A stretch of 12,267 nucleotides of DNA from Actinomycetes bacterium (GTDB taxonomy: Bacteria; Actinomycetota; Actinomycetes; Propionibacteriales; Propionibacteriaceae): the NCBI GenBank assembly GCA_023432725.1, contig JAEYUH010000130.1, positions 1-12,267 of the forward strand, read 5' to 3'. Below, piece after piece: positions 1 to 6,381 of the stretch (position 1 is the first letter of the stretch; each line of letters starts with the position of its first letter). The notes under the pieces are model-generated. The model saw only the letters and a list, made by a program, of their open reading frames with translations, was not told where the DNA came from and did not search any database. A program made the translations under genes and the position numbers.

Positions 1-54
1 CGGCCGACGTGGGGCTGCAGTTGGGCGGAGGAGGGGGGAGCGAAGGGGGCGGGG

Positions 55-172
55 TGTCTGGCCGGGGTCGGGGGGAATGACCCCGGCCAGAACGCCCAAC
101 GACTCGGGGGAGTCGCGGGAGGCACGGCGCGCGTTCGCTCGGGAGGAGAGCCTGGGGCACGGGGGTGCCACC
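55..172 (-). ncRNA. Candidate 6C-like small RNA with C-rich hairpin loops
   Basis: Read on the minus strand, this stretch forms three hairpins whose loops are runs of C. The first (169 to 156) has a GGCAC/GTGCC stem and a CCCC loop. The second (115 to 100) has a CGACTC/GAGTCG stem and a CCCC loop. The third (91 to 57) has a perfect 13-bp stem and the loop ATTCCCCCC, and would serve as terminator. The actinobacterial 6C RNA family (Streptomyces, Mycobacterium) is defined by two hairpins with C-rich loops, usually followed by a terminator; the mycobacterial member pairs with mRNAs through these loops. The first two hairpins here show five consecutive C, one forming the closing pair, rather than six, so membership is inferred. 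I found no convincing promoter. The 5' end is a guess, and a further stem (193-198 with 214-219) may belong to a longer transcript. Confidence 0.45.
57..91 (-). terminator. 13-bp GC stem-loop, terminator of the left-end minus transcript
   Basis: A perfect 13-bp inverted repeat (57-69 with 79-91) with a 9-nt loop. There is no T-tract on either side, as is common for actinobacterial terminators. It could end the candidate C-loop RNA, act as a distal stop for helD readthrough, or terminate a rightward gene lying left of the window. Confidence 0.5.
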
Positions 173-333
173 GGCGCGACGAGAAATCCCTGTCGGAGGG
201 GTGTGGGGTTCCGCTCCGATGCCCCTACTGTGCCGGGAGAACTGGCCGTTCGCTCCCTGATTCGCTGCTGTTGGTGCTGCCGTTGGTCCTGAGACCGCTC
301 TCACGGTGGTACCCCGGGGTCACCCCGTCGGGG

Positions 334-2526
334 TCAGTCCGCGAAGGGGAGGTCAAGGCCGTCCCGCCAGCGCGTCGAGCCCAGGTCGGCCACCACCAGG
401 CGCTGGGTCGGCCGGGTCAACGCCACATAGAGGACGCGTTCCCCGCCGGAGGACTCCGCCACGATTTCGTCGGGGCTCACGACCACCACGGCGTCGTACT
501 CGAGGCCCTTCGCGCCCAGCGGGGAGACCAGCGCGAGCCGGTCGGCGACGGCCGCCAGGTTCGGCTGCGTCGCAGCCGCCTCGCGCAGCGCTGCAAGCCG
601 CGAGGGCGGCGCGATCACGCCGATCGTGCCGGCCACCTGGCCGGCCAGTTCGCCGACCTGCCTGTCGAGCCACTCGACAAGGGCGGGCTCGGCCGGCTCG
701 GCGAGCAGCGGACGGATACCGGTCTCGCGGATCGCCCGCGGCAGGTCGGCCCCGGGGAAGGCGCGCTGGACAACGGGCGCGGCGACGTCGAACACCTCGG
801 CGGGGCTGCGGTAGTTGGTCGAGAGCCGGAAGGAGCGACGCGGGCCGCTGCCTGCGACGTCGTCCATCGCCTGCCGGGACTCCGCCGGGTCGGGCCAGCT
901 GCTCTGCGCCGGATCCCCGACGACGGTCCAGCTGGCATGCGCGCCGCGGCGGCGGAGCATCCGCCACTGCATCGGGCTCAGGTCCTGCGCCTCGTCGACC
1001 AGCAGGTGGGCGAAGGTGTCGTGCGGGTCGTCGTGGGGGTCGACCTCGCGGGCGTCGGTCAGCAGGTCGGCGGTGGTGACGAGCTCGGAGATCCCGGCGC
1101 CGTCCGGCAGGAAGACGGTCGGCTCGTCCGCCTCGTCGGGTTGGGACGGCCCGAGGATGGCGACCAGTTCGTCAAGGAGGGCGACGTCGGCGACAGTCCA
1201 GCCATCCCCAAGCCCGGCCGCCAGAGCCGCCTGCTCGTCGGCGTCGAGGATCCCGTCCGAGACCGCGGCCACCACCCGCGGGTCGGCCAGCCGGCGCAGC
1301 ACCGAACGGGCGTCGAGGTCGGGCCACCAGGCCTGCAGGAACATCCGGTAGGAGGCCGCGGACGAGACCAGGTCGGTCATCGTCGCCAGGTCCATCCCGA
1401 GCTCCTCGGGCAGCTGGGCGTACAGCGCCGCCATCACCTGGCTGACCGCCGCCTGGCGGCCGGCGTTGGCCTTGGTCCGCGACAGTACGTCGCGCCGGAT
1501 CCGGCGCAGCGCGGCGGGGTCGAGGGTGAGCACCTCGCCCTTGACGGTGACCCGCAGCATCGGCTCGTCGGCGCCGACCTCGAGCAAGGGCAGGTCCACC
1601 AGCCGGCGCAGCACCCGAAGCATCCGCAGGCTGCCCTTGACCGCCGCCGCGGCAGGCACGTCCTGGACGTCGCTGGCGAACCCGAGGACGTCGACCGCCA
1701 CCTGGCCGATGGCGCGCAGGGTGACCGAGTCCTCACCCAGGGAGGGCAGCACCCGCTCGATGTAGTTCATGAACAGCGCGCTCGGCCCGACCACGAGAAT
1801 GCCGCCACGCTCGTAGCGGCGGCGGTTGGAGTAGAGCAGGTAGGCGGCGCGGTGCAGCGCGACGACGGTCTTGCCGGTGCCCGGGCCGCCGGCGATCACG
1901 GTGACGCCGGTGTGGTCGGCCCGGATCGCCTCGTCCTGCTCGGCCTGGATGGTGGCCACGATGTCGCGCATCCGGTGGCCGCGGGCACGCTTCAGCGAGG
2001 CCATCAGGGCGCCCTCGCCGACGATCACCAGCTCGCGCTGCGCTGAGGCGTCGAGCAGGTCGTCCTCGATGCCGGTCACCTTGTCGTTGCGGCAGCGAAG
2101 GACGCGGCGGCGGACCACCCCCATCGGATCGGCGGCGGTGGCGCGGTAGAACGGCTCGGCCGCCCGCGCCCGCCAGTCGATCACGAGCGGCTCGTACTCC
2201 TCGTCCCGAACCCCGATCCTGCCGATGTAGCTCTTCTCGCCCTCGGTGTTGTCCAGCCGTCCGAAGACCAGTCCCTCGTGCTCGGCGTCCAGCACGGCGA
2301 GCCGGCGGGCGGCCTGGAAGGCGAAGGCGTCGCGCTCGAACAGGGCGGTGCCGTCCTCTTCGCGGACGTAGGTCTCGCGATCGGAGGTGTAGATCCGTTG
2401 GCCGTGGCGGGCGGTGTTGCGGGCCGACCGGGTGGCCAGGTCGAGGTGGCGGTAGACGAGATCGACGTGTGCCTGCTCAATGGCGAGTTCATGGGCCAGG
2501 GTGGAGGTGGCACCTGCTGAATCCAC
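334..2526 (-). CDS. helD: HelD-family RNA polymerase-recycling ATPase (UvrD/Rep-like SF1)
   Basis: 730 aa starting at GTG (2524-2526), with AGAAGGAC just upstream on the minus strand. The SF1 helicase motifs are complete: Walker A GGPGTGKT at 213-220, Walker B DEAQD at 511-515, VVGDPAQS at 535-542, LSTNYRSP at 568-575, GAKGLEYDAVVVV near 671-683 and VALTRPTQRLVV near 701-712. The helical N-terminus (about 1-50) and the long stretch between motif I and motif II (about 250-505) match the HelD layout, where these parts reach into the RNA polymerase secondary and main channels. HelD proteins remove nucleic acid from stalled polymerase and recycle it; some actinobacterial relatives (HelR) protect against rifamycins. 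Which subclass this is cannot be settled by eye, and no rifamycin-associated element is apparent upstream. The gene is last in a leftward run, 56 nt after the oxidoreductase, so it may be co-transcribed or have its own promoter. Confidence 0.88.
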   Translation of the reverse strand: MDSAGATSTLAHELAIEQAHVDLVYRHLDLATRSARNTARHGQRIYTSDRETYVREEDGTALFERDAFAFQAARRLAVLDAEHEGLVFGRLDNTEGEKSYIGRIGVRDEEYEPLVIDWRARAAEPFYRATAADPMGVVRRRVLRCRNDKVTGIEDDLLDASAQRELVIVGEGALMASLKRARGHRMRDIVATIQAEQDEAIRADHTGVTVIAGGPGTGKTVVALHRAAYLLYSNRRRYERGGILVVGPSALFMNYIERVLPSLGEDSVTLRAIGQVAVDVLGFASDVQDVPAAAAVKGSLRMLRVLRRLVDLPLLEVGADEPMLRVTVKGEVLTLDPAALRRIRRDVLSRTKANAGRQAAVSQVMAALYAQLPEELGMDLATMTDLVSSAASYRMFLQAWWPDLDARSVLRRLADPRVVAAVSDGILDADEQAALAAGLGDGWTVADVALLDELVAILGPSQPDEADEPTVFLPDGAGISELVTTADLLTDAREVDPHDDPHDTFAHLLVDEAQDLSPMQWRMLRRRGAHASWTVVGDPAQSSWPDPAESRQAMDDVAGSGPRRSFRLSTNYRSPAEVFDVAAPVVQRAFPGADLPRAIRETGIRPLLAEPAEPALVEWLDRQVGELAGQVAGTIGVIAPPSRLAALREAAATQPNLAAVADRLALVSPLGAKGLEYDAVVVVSPDEIVAESSGGERVLYVALTRPTQRLVVADLGSTRWRDGLDLPFAD

Positions 2527-2582
2527 GTTCGTCCTTCTGGGTAGGTAGCGACCGTCCAGTCTACGCCCGCCGCCAAGGGTGC

Positions 2583-3482
2583 TCAGGGCAGCAGGACTAT
2601 CTTTCCGGCGGCCGAGCGGGACTCGCTGAGCCGGTGGGCAGCCGCCGCCTCGGCGAAACCGAAGGTGTGGCTGACGTTGACCCGGAACCGCCCCAGTGCC
2701 GCCAGCCCCGCGACCCGGGCGAGTGCCGAGGCGTCACCGCGCTCGGAGGTCACCCGGACGCCGCGCTCTGCGGCGGCGAAGTTCGCGATGGTCACTACTG
2801 CCTGCGGACGGGGAGCGAGGGCCAGCAGGTCGTCCAGCTGGCTGCCCGCGGCGTCGGCGACGAGGGTGGGGCCGGGCGGCGCCAGCTCCCTGACCCGTTC
2901 GACCAGCCCGGGCCCGTACCCGGTGGCCTCGGCGCCGAGGGCCGCCAGCAGCTCGTGGTTGGCCGGACTGGCGGTCCCCACCACCCGGGCTCCCCTCAGC
3001 ACCGCCAGTTGGACGATGGCCTGGCCGACGCCACCGGCGGCGCCGTGGACGAGCACCACGTCGTCAGCGCCGACCTCGAGCAGGTCGACCACCCGGGTGG
3101 CGGTGTCGGCCACCACCGCGAGCCCGCCCGCCTCGACGGCGGTGAGGCCACGTCCGGGTTGCCGGGCCCAGGACGACAGCAGCGCGTACTCGGCGGCCGC
3201 CCCGCCCACCGTGAAGCCGAACACGGCGTCACCGGGCGCGATTCCGGTCACCCCGGGCCCCGTCTGGTCGACGACGCCTGAGGCCTCAAGGCCGGGGATC
3301 GTGGGCCGGGCCAGTGGGCGCCCGCCGGCGAACGCGCCGGCCCGCACCTTCGTGTCGTAGGGGTTCACGCCCGCGGCCTGCACCCGGATCCGCACCTGGC
3401 CGGGACCGGCCTCGGGTTCGGTCACCTCGGCGACCTCGAGCACCTCCGGATCGCCGTACCTGACGTACTGCACAGCCCGCAT
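2583..3482 (-). CDS. Zinc-free NADP-dependent alcohol dehydrogenase / quinone oxidoreductase (MDR family)
   Basis: 299 aa, ATG start at 3480-3482 preceded by AGAAGGGGG on the minus strand. The N-terminal GroES-like half carries AGVNPYDTKVR (37-47) and IPGLEASGVV (62-71). The C-terminal Rossmann half carries the nucleotide-binding stretch VHGAAGGVGQA (145-155). The protein contains no cysteine, so it lacks the zinc ligands of classical alcohol dehydrogenases and fits the quinone oxidoreductase branch (NADPH-dependent reduction of quinones or enones, soluble). The true substrate cannot be read from sequence. It lies 29 nt downstream of the four-TM protein gene on the same strand, so it is probably the fourth gene of the PadR operon. 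That would suggest induction by whatever PadR senses, possibly a phenolic or other xenobiotic, but this is inference. Confidence 0.85.
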   Translation of the reverse strand: MRAVQYVRYGDPEVLEVAEVTEPEAGPGQVRIRVQAAGVNPYDTKVRAGAFAGGRPLARPTIPGLEASGVVDQTGPGVTGIAPGDAVFGFTVGGAAAEYALLSSWARQPGRGLTAVEAGGLAVVADTATRVVDLLEVGADDVVLVHGAAGGVGQAIVQLAVLRGARVVGTASPANHELLAALGAEATGYGPGLVERVRELAPPGPTLVADAAGSQLDDLLALAPRPQAVVTIANFAAAERGVRVTSERGDASALARVAGLAALGRFRVNVSHTFGFAEAAAAHRLSESRSAAGKIVLLP

Positions 3483-3511
3483 CGCCGGCCCCCTTCTCGC
3501 TGCGGACCACT

Positions 3512-3946
3512 CTAGGCAGCGGTCCTGGCGGGCGGTTCGGCGTCCCGTCGCCGGGCAGTGAGCCGGCTGATCCCGATCCCGGCCAGGATCCCGAGGTGGC
3601 CGATCACCGCTATCGCGATGAGCGGGAACCAGAGCTTGTTGCCCCAGAAGAGCCCGAGGCCGTCCCCGCCGGTGATGGGTTCGGGGATCACCAGCCAGAC
3701 GGCCAGGCAGACCAGCACCGTCACCCAGTCGTACCCCCGCCGGAAGCCGAGGACAGCCCCGGTGGCGAAGGTGAGCACCGGTACCACCGCGTAGAGGTAG
3801 GTGACGGCGAGGCTCTTGAACTCGATGCTGTCGAGGACGCAGCCGCCGTCATCGCAGGCGGCCCAGGCGAGCAGGAGCCCCCAGAACGCGGCGTAACCGG
3901 CCACGACGACCACCACGTACGGCCAGGAGCTGAGGACGCGACGCAC
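3512..3946 (-). CDS. Hypothetical four-TM membrane protein in the PadR operon
   Basis: 144 aa from a GTG at 3944-3946, with a perfect AGGAG (3952-3956) five nt upstream. An alternative in-frame GTG at 3989-3991 would add 15 residues but overlap the preceding gene and has no better ribosome site, so I prefer the downstream start. Hydrophobic segments at about 9-30, 47-68, 74-88 and 105-128 predict four membrane helices. Two cysteines (31 and 36) sit just after the first helix. The C-terminal tail is Arg-rich (ARRRDAEPPARTAA), suggesting a cytoplasmic end. I do not recognise the family. It starts 8 nt after the stop of the HAAS-like protein. Small membrane proteins next to PadR/HAAS pairs are common, and it may be their regulated target. 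Confidence 0.72.
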   Translation of the reverse strand: MRRVLSSWPYVVVVVAGYAAFWGLLLAWAACDDGGCVLDSIEFKSLAVTYLYAVVPVLTFATGAVLGFRRGYDWVTVLVCLAVWLVIPEPITGGDGLGLFWGNKLWFPLIAIAVIGHLGILAGIGISRLTARRRDAEPPARTAA

Positions 3947-3954
3947 GGCGACTC

Positions 3955-4281
3955 CTAGAGTTGGTTGACCAGCAGATAGGCGACCAGCCACAGCAGGCCG
4001 AAGAAGGCGAGCGTGGCCAGGACGAGACCCGCCACCGCCACAGGGGTCAGCCGGGGGCGCTGGGCGCGCTCGAGGTCGCGGGCGTAGTCGGCGGGTTCCC
4101 CGAGCTGGGCCAGCGCCTGCCGGACCGCGTCGGCGTGGTCGGCGCCGGCCGTCACGGCCTCCTCGTACCGGCTGAGGGCGTGCTCGTACAGCTCGGCGGA
4201 CGCCTCCCGCCGACGGCGGCGCTGCGGGATCGCCGCGGTGGCCGAGCGGGAGTACTCGGCCAGTTCGGGGATCTCAGGCAT
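3955..4281 (-). CDS. HAAS-like membrane-anchored partner of PadR
   Basis: 108 aa, ATG at 4279-4281, overlapping the end of the padR gene by 8 nt (4274-4281), which suggests translational coupling. Residues 1-75 are charged and helical, with LYEHALSRYEEAVTAGAD followed by AVRQALAQLGEPADYARDL. That pattern (a helix, then 'LG.P...A..L') is typical of HAAS/DUF1700-type domains encoded beside PadR regulators. Residues 80-105 are one hydrophobic segment, so the protein is probably a single-pass membrane protein with a cytosolic N-terminus. A longer frame reading upstream through padR exists but is out of frame with it and not credible. Its role is likely to link a membrane or stress signal to PadR, by analogy only. 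Confidence 0.75.
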   Translation of the reverse strand: MPEIPELAEYSRSATAAIPQRRRRREASAELYEHALSRYEEAVTAGADHADAVRQALAQLGEPADYARDLERAQRPRLTPVAVAGLVLATLAFFGLLWLVAYLLVNQL

Positions 4282-4618
4282 CCCCGCCACCCCCCGAGCC
4301 CAGCACCGCGTCGATCCCGCCCGCGAAGGCCCGCCACTCGGCCCCCCGCTCGGCCAGTTCCCGGCGTCCGCTCGCGGTGATCGCGTAGTACTTGCGCTTG
4401 CGTCCCACCTCGGAATCGCTCCAGTAGGAACGCAGGTGGCCTTCCCGCTCCAGCGAGTGCAGGACGGGGTAGAGCGACCCCTCCCCGAACCGGAGGGCAC
4501 CGCCGGAGGCATCCTGCAGGGTCTTGATCAGCTCGTAGCCGTACAGGTCGTCCTGGTCGAGCAGGCGCAGCACGAGCAGGGGGAGCGTCCCCTTGAGCAG
4601 TTGCTTGTCGATCGACAC
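4274..4618 (-). CDS. PadR-family transcriptional regulator
   Basis: 114 aa, GTG start at 4616-4618 with GAGGGG five nt upstream. The winged-helix PadR signature is clear: LLVLRLLDQDDLYGYEL (14-30), the recognition helix around GSLYPVLHSLEREGHL (47-62), and the wing RKRKYYAIT (73-81) followed by SGRRELAE. The short C-terminal part places it with the small PadR-s1 type, which dimerises through its terminal helix. The C-terminus is a low-complexity GSGGGGDA. It is the first gene of a leftward operon with a HAAS-like protein, a four-TM protein and probably an MDR oxidoreductase. A long palindrome directly upstream over the likely -10 box suggests autorepression. The ligand is unknown. Confidence 0.92.
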   Translation of the reverse strand: MSIDKQLLKGTLPLLVLRLLDQDDLYGYELIKTLQDASGGALRFGEGSLYPVLHSLEREGHLRSYWSDSEVGRKRKYYAITASGRRELAERGAEWRAFAGGIDAVLGSGGGGDA

Positions 4619-4635
4619 TGACGCCCCTCACCACG

Positions 4636-4671
4636 ATGCCTCGCATACCAAGGTATCGGTATCCGAGGCAT
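4636..4671. promoter_or_regulatory. Probable PadR operator: 36-bp palindrome
   Basis: Two 14-bp arms (4636-4649 and 4658-4671) match as inverted repeats at 13 of 14 positions, around an 8-bp centre. Within it a smaller palindrome, ATACC-AA-GGTAT (4645-4656), is followed by a third half-site GGTAT (4658-4662). Position (18 bp upstream of the padR start) and symmetry fit an autoregulatory PadR site. It lies over 80 bp from the infA -35 box, so it probably does not act on infA. Confidence 0.6.
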
Positions 4672-4678
4672 GGCGGAA
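4650..4678 (-). promoter_or_regulatory. Candidate promoter of the padR operon
   Basis: On the minus strand, TTCCGC (4678 to 4673) and TACCTT (4655 to 4650) are separated by 17 bp. The -10 fits the TAnnnT pattern and sits in the centre of the palindrome, so a bound repressor would block it. Transcription would begin about 25 nt before the GTG. The -35 is weak, so this is a suggestion rather than a firm call. Confidence 0.35.
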
Positions 4679-4753
4679 GAGGGGCGGGGTAGATTCGTCC
4701 GGAGCACCCGGTTGGATGCCGCCGCGGCCATGCGTGCAGGGCAGGTCCGGGTT

Positions 4754-4783
4754 TTGGTGGAGCGGTGTCGGTGGGGGTAGACT
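4754..4783 (+). promoter_or_regulatory. Promoter of the infA-rplQ operon
   Basis: TTGGTG (4754-4759) and TAGACT (4778-4783) are spaced by 18 bp, a good housekeeping-sigma match for a high-GC genome. A start near 4790 gives a leader of about 57 nt. The leader contains the palindrome CTGCGCAG (4799-4806). Confidence 0.6.
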
Positions 4784-4846
4784 CGACCCTTGCATGACCT
4801 GCGCAGGCAGTCGCGTGCGTCCACATCACGTTCACGTTAGGGAGTA

Positions 4847-5068
4847 ATGGCGAAGAAGGAAGGCGCCCTCGAACTCGAGGGAACCGTCGTCGAAGCCCTG
4901 CCCAACGCCATGTTCCGGGTGGAACTGGCCAACGGGCACAAGGTTCTCGCGACCATCAGCGGCAAGATGCGGCAGCACTACATCCGCATCATCCCCGCCG
5001 ACCGTGTCGTCGTCGAACTGTCCCCCTACGACCTGAGCCGTGGCCGCATCGTCTTCCGGCATCGGTAA
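4847..5068 (+). CDS. infA: Translation initiation factor IF-1
   Basis: 73 aa, the usual size. The sequence reads as a classic IF-1: [20 protein letters not shown], then [20 protein letters not shown], and the ending [12 protein letters not shown]. It is a single OB-fold that binds the 30S A-site during initiation together with IF-2 and IF-3. The conserved N-terminus fixes the ATG at 4847, although the ribosome site AGGGAG (4839-4844) lies only 2 nt before it, an unusually tight spacing. It is first in the operon behind a good promoter and is transcribed divergently from padR. In many actinobacteria infA follows secY-adk-map; here that link is broken. Confidence 0.97.
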   Translation: MAKKEGALELEGTVVEALPNAMFRVELANGHKVLATISGKMRQHYIRIIPADRVVVELSPYDLSRGRIVFRHR

Positions 5069-5099
5069 GCCACCGCATATCAACCACCACCTGTCGAGT

Positions 5100-5114
5100 C
5101 GGGGGACGCCCCCG
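5100..5114 (+). terminator. Short GC hairpin between infA and rpmJ
   Basis: CGGGGG-ACG-CCCCCG, a 6-bp stem 31 nt after the infA stop. There is no T-tract. It may be a partial attenuator or an mRNA end-stabilising structure that sets infA expression relative to the downstream ribosomal genes. Confidence 0.3.
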
Positions 5115-5143
5115 TGCCCGGCGATGAGTCAGAAAGTTGCTCG

Positions 5144-5257
5144 ATGAAGGTTCAGCCGAGCGTCAAGAAGATGTGTGACAAGTGCAAGGTGATCCGCCGG
5201 CACGGTCGCGTGATGGTGATCTGCGACAACCCGCGCCACAAGCAGCGCCAGGGCTGA
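5144..5257 (+). CDS. rpmJ: 50S ribosomal protein L36 (zinc-binding form)
   Basis: 37 aa, translated directly: it begins [20 protein letters not shown] and ends [17 protein letters not shown]. The zinc-ribbon ligands Cys11, Cys14, Cys27 and His32 are all present, making it the C+ form. L36 is a small late-assembly protein of the large subunit. The start has a modest ribosome site (AGAAAG, 7 nt upstream). It lies 75 nt after infA. The zinc form implies that a zinc-free paralogue, if the genome has one, is elsewhere. Confidence 0.96.
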   Translation: MKVQPSVKKMCDKCKVIRRHGRVMVICDNPRHKQRQG

Positions 5258-5525
5258 GAGATCGACCCTGGCCCGCCCCGTCCTGAGCATTCCTCGGGGC
5301 TGTCGCGGGACGCGGAACACCGGACGCCCCACGTCCGCACAACTGAATCCGGGCCACGGCCCACGAATCCGGGCTACGGCCCAACCAGAACGTGATAGCA
5401 CCATCGGGATCCGTCCCGATGCCACCCCCGGTCGGAGGCCGGGGCCCACGCCAGGCGGCGAGGGGACGCATCACGCCAGACACCTCCGCGGGCCGCAAGC
5501 CCGACAGTGAAAGGTATACCGCCTG
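5258..5525 (+). promoter_or_regulatory. Candidate structured leader before rpsM
   Basis: This 268-nt spacer is long for a ribosomal operon and rich in potential hairpins. They are: GCCCC/GGGGC with an inner GAG/CTC (5275-5300); GGGCC/GGCCC in the first repeat unit and GGGC/GCCC in the second (5345-5383); CATCGGGA/TCCCGATG (5402-5421); CCCCGG/CCGGGG (5426-5444); and CGGGC/GCCCG (5489-5503), just before rpsM. No good promoter is visible in it. In E. coli, S4 represses this gene block through a structured site before rpsM; a comparable but unrelated leader here is inference. Confidence 0.4.
5345..5383 (+). repeat. Two 19-nt direct repeats in the rpsM leader
   Basis: GAATCCGGGCCACGGCCCA (5345-5363) and GAATCCGGGCTACGGCCCA (5365-5383) differ at one base and repeat with a 20-bp period. 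Each unit can fold into a small GGGC/GCCC hairpin; the C-to-T change lowers the stem from 5 to 4 bp. Confidence 0.85.
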
Positions 5526-5900
5526 ATGGCACGCCTCATCGGGGTTGATCTGCCGCGCGAGAAGCGGCTCGAGATCGCCCTCACCTACATCTTCGGCATC
5601 GGTCGCACCCGTGCCGCGGAGACCCTGAAGGCCACTGGTATCAGTGGCGACATCCGTGTCCACCAACTCACCGACGAGCAGCTGGTCGCCCTGCGTGACC
5701 ACATCGAGGCGAACTACGAGACCGAGGGTGACCTGCGCCGCAGCGTCGCCGCGGACATCCGTCGCAAGATCGAGATCGGCTCCTACCAGGGCCGTCGTCA
5801 CCGTATGGGCCTCCCCGTCCGTGGTCAGCGCACCCGGACCAACGCCCGTACCCGCAAGGGCAAGAAGAAGGCCGTCGCCGGGAAGAAGAAGGCCCGCTGA
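5526..5900 (+). CDS. rpsM: 30S ribosomal protein S13
   Basis: 124 aa, normal length. The N-terminal domain starts [20 protein letters not shown] and contains the helix-hairpin-helix region [13 protein letters not shown]. The basic C-terminus ([19 protein letters not shown], then [13 protein letters not shown]) contacts 16S rRNA and the A and P site tRNAs. S13 sits in the 30S head and bridges to the large subunit. The ribosome site is weak: AAAGG lies 11 nt before the ATG, which fits control by the preceding leader. It is the first of five genes in the classical alpha-operon order. Confidence 0.97.
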   Translation: MARLIGVDLPREKRLEIALTYIFGIGRTRAAETLKATGISGDIRVHQLTDEQLVALRDHIEANYETEGDLRRSVAADIRRKIEIGSYQGRRHRMGLPVRGQRTRTNARTRKGKKKAVAGKKKAR

Positions 5901-5935
5901 CGCGGCCGGTAGGACACAGGAGAAACTGAGAACAC

Positions 5936-6355
5936 ATGGCTACTGCAGGCCGCACGGCGAGCCAGAAGGCTGCCGCCAAGACCAAGCTTCGCCGCAAGGA
6001 GAAGAAGAACGTCGTCGCCGGACAGGCGCACATCAAGAGCACGTTCAACAACACGATCATCACGATCACCGACCCCTCGGGCGCCGTGATCGCATGGGCC
6101 TCTGCCGGCACCGTCGGCTTCAAGGGCTCCCGCAAGTCCACCCCGTTCGCCGCCGGCATGGCCGCTGAGGCCGCCGGTCGCCGCGCCATGGAGCACGGCA
6201 TGAAGCGCGTGGACGTCTTCGTGAAGGGTCCCGGTTCCGGCCGGGAGACCGCCATCCGTTCGCTGGGGGGGACCGGCCTCGAGATCGGCCCGATCTCCGA
6301 TGTCACCCCCGTCCCGCACAACGGCTGCCGGCCGCCGAAGCGCCGCCGCGTCTGA
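5936..6355 (+). CDS. rpsK: 30S ribosomal protein S11
   Basis: 139 aa. Family hallmarks are [40 protein letters not shown] and the ending [18 protein letters not shown]11 lies in the 30S platform near the E site and helps shape the mRNA-tRNA interaction. The N-terminus has an extra basic, Ala/Lys-rich extension of about 25 residues, usual in actinobacteria. AGGAG (5918-5922) lies 13 nt upstream of the ATG, a long spacing; no better start is available. Confidence 0.97.
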   Translation: MATAGRTASQKAAAKTKLRRKEKKNVVAGQAHIKSTFNNTIITITDPSGAVIAWASAGTVGFKGSRKSTPFAAGMAAEAAGRRAMEHGMKRVDVFVKGPGSGRETAIRSLGGTGLEIGPISDVTPVPHNGCRPPKRRRV

Positions 6356-6381
6356 TTCCGAGCTAGAGAGGATTTGCACCC

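Larger units (their letters stand above)
1..333. other. Non-coding interval left of helD
   Basis: No reading frame here looks like a protein: a 71-codon frame at 77-292 is Arg/Ser/Cys-rich with no recognisable motif. The interval holds the candidate C-loop RNA and its terminator stem, a 6-bp stem at 193-219, and the palindrome ACCCCGGGGT at 310-319. That palindrome and the neighbouring ACCCC/GGGGT arms lie just after the helD stop codon and could form a weak end-of-gene structure. Confidence 0.5.

Noticed and set aside
77..292. 71-codon rightward frame at the left end
   Set aside because: No ribosome site, Arg/Ser/Cys-rich with no motif, and it overlaps several hairpins that explain the region better.
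271..2046. Long rightward open frame (591 codons) opposite helD
   Set aside because: It is an antisense shadow of helD, rich in Arg/Gly/His/Asp with no recognisable domain. The opposite strand has complete SF1 helicase motifs and a good ribosome site.
2527..2582. Rifamycin-associated element upstream of helD
   Set aside because: No inverted GGGGCTTGC-like element is visible in the 56-nt gap.
5515..5525. TATACC just before rpsM as a -10 box giving a leaderless transcript
   Set aside because: It lacks the final T of the -10 pattern and has no -35 at a proper distance.
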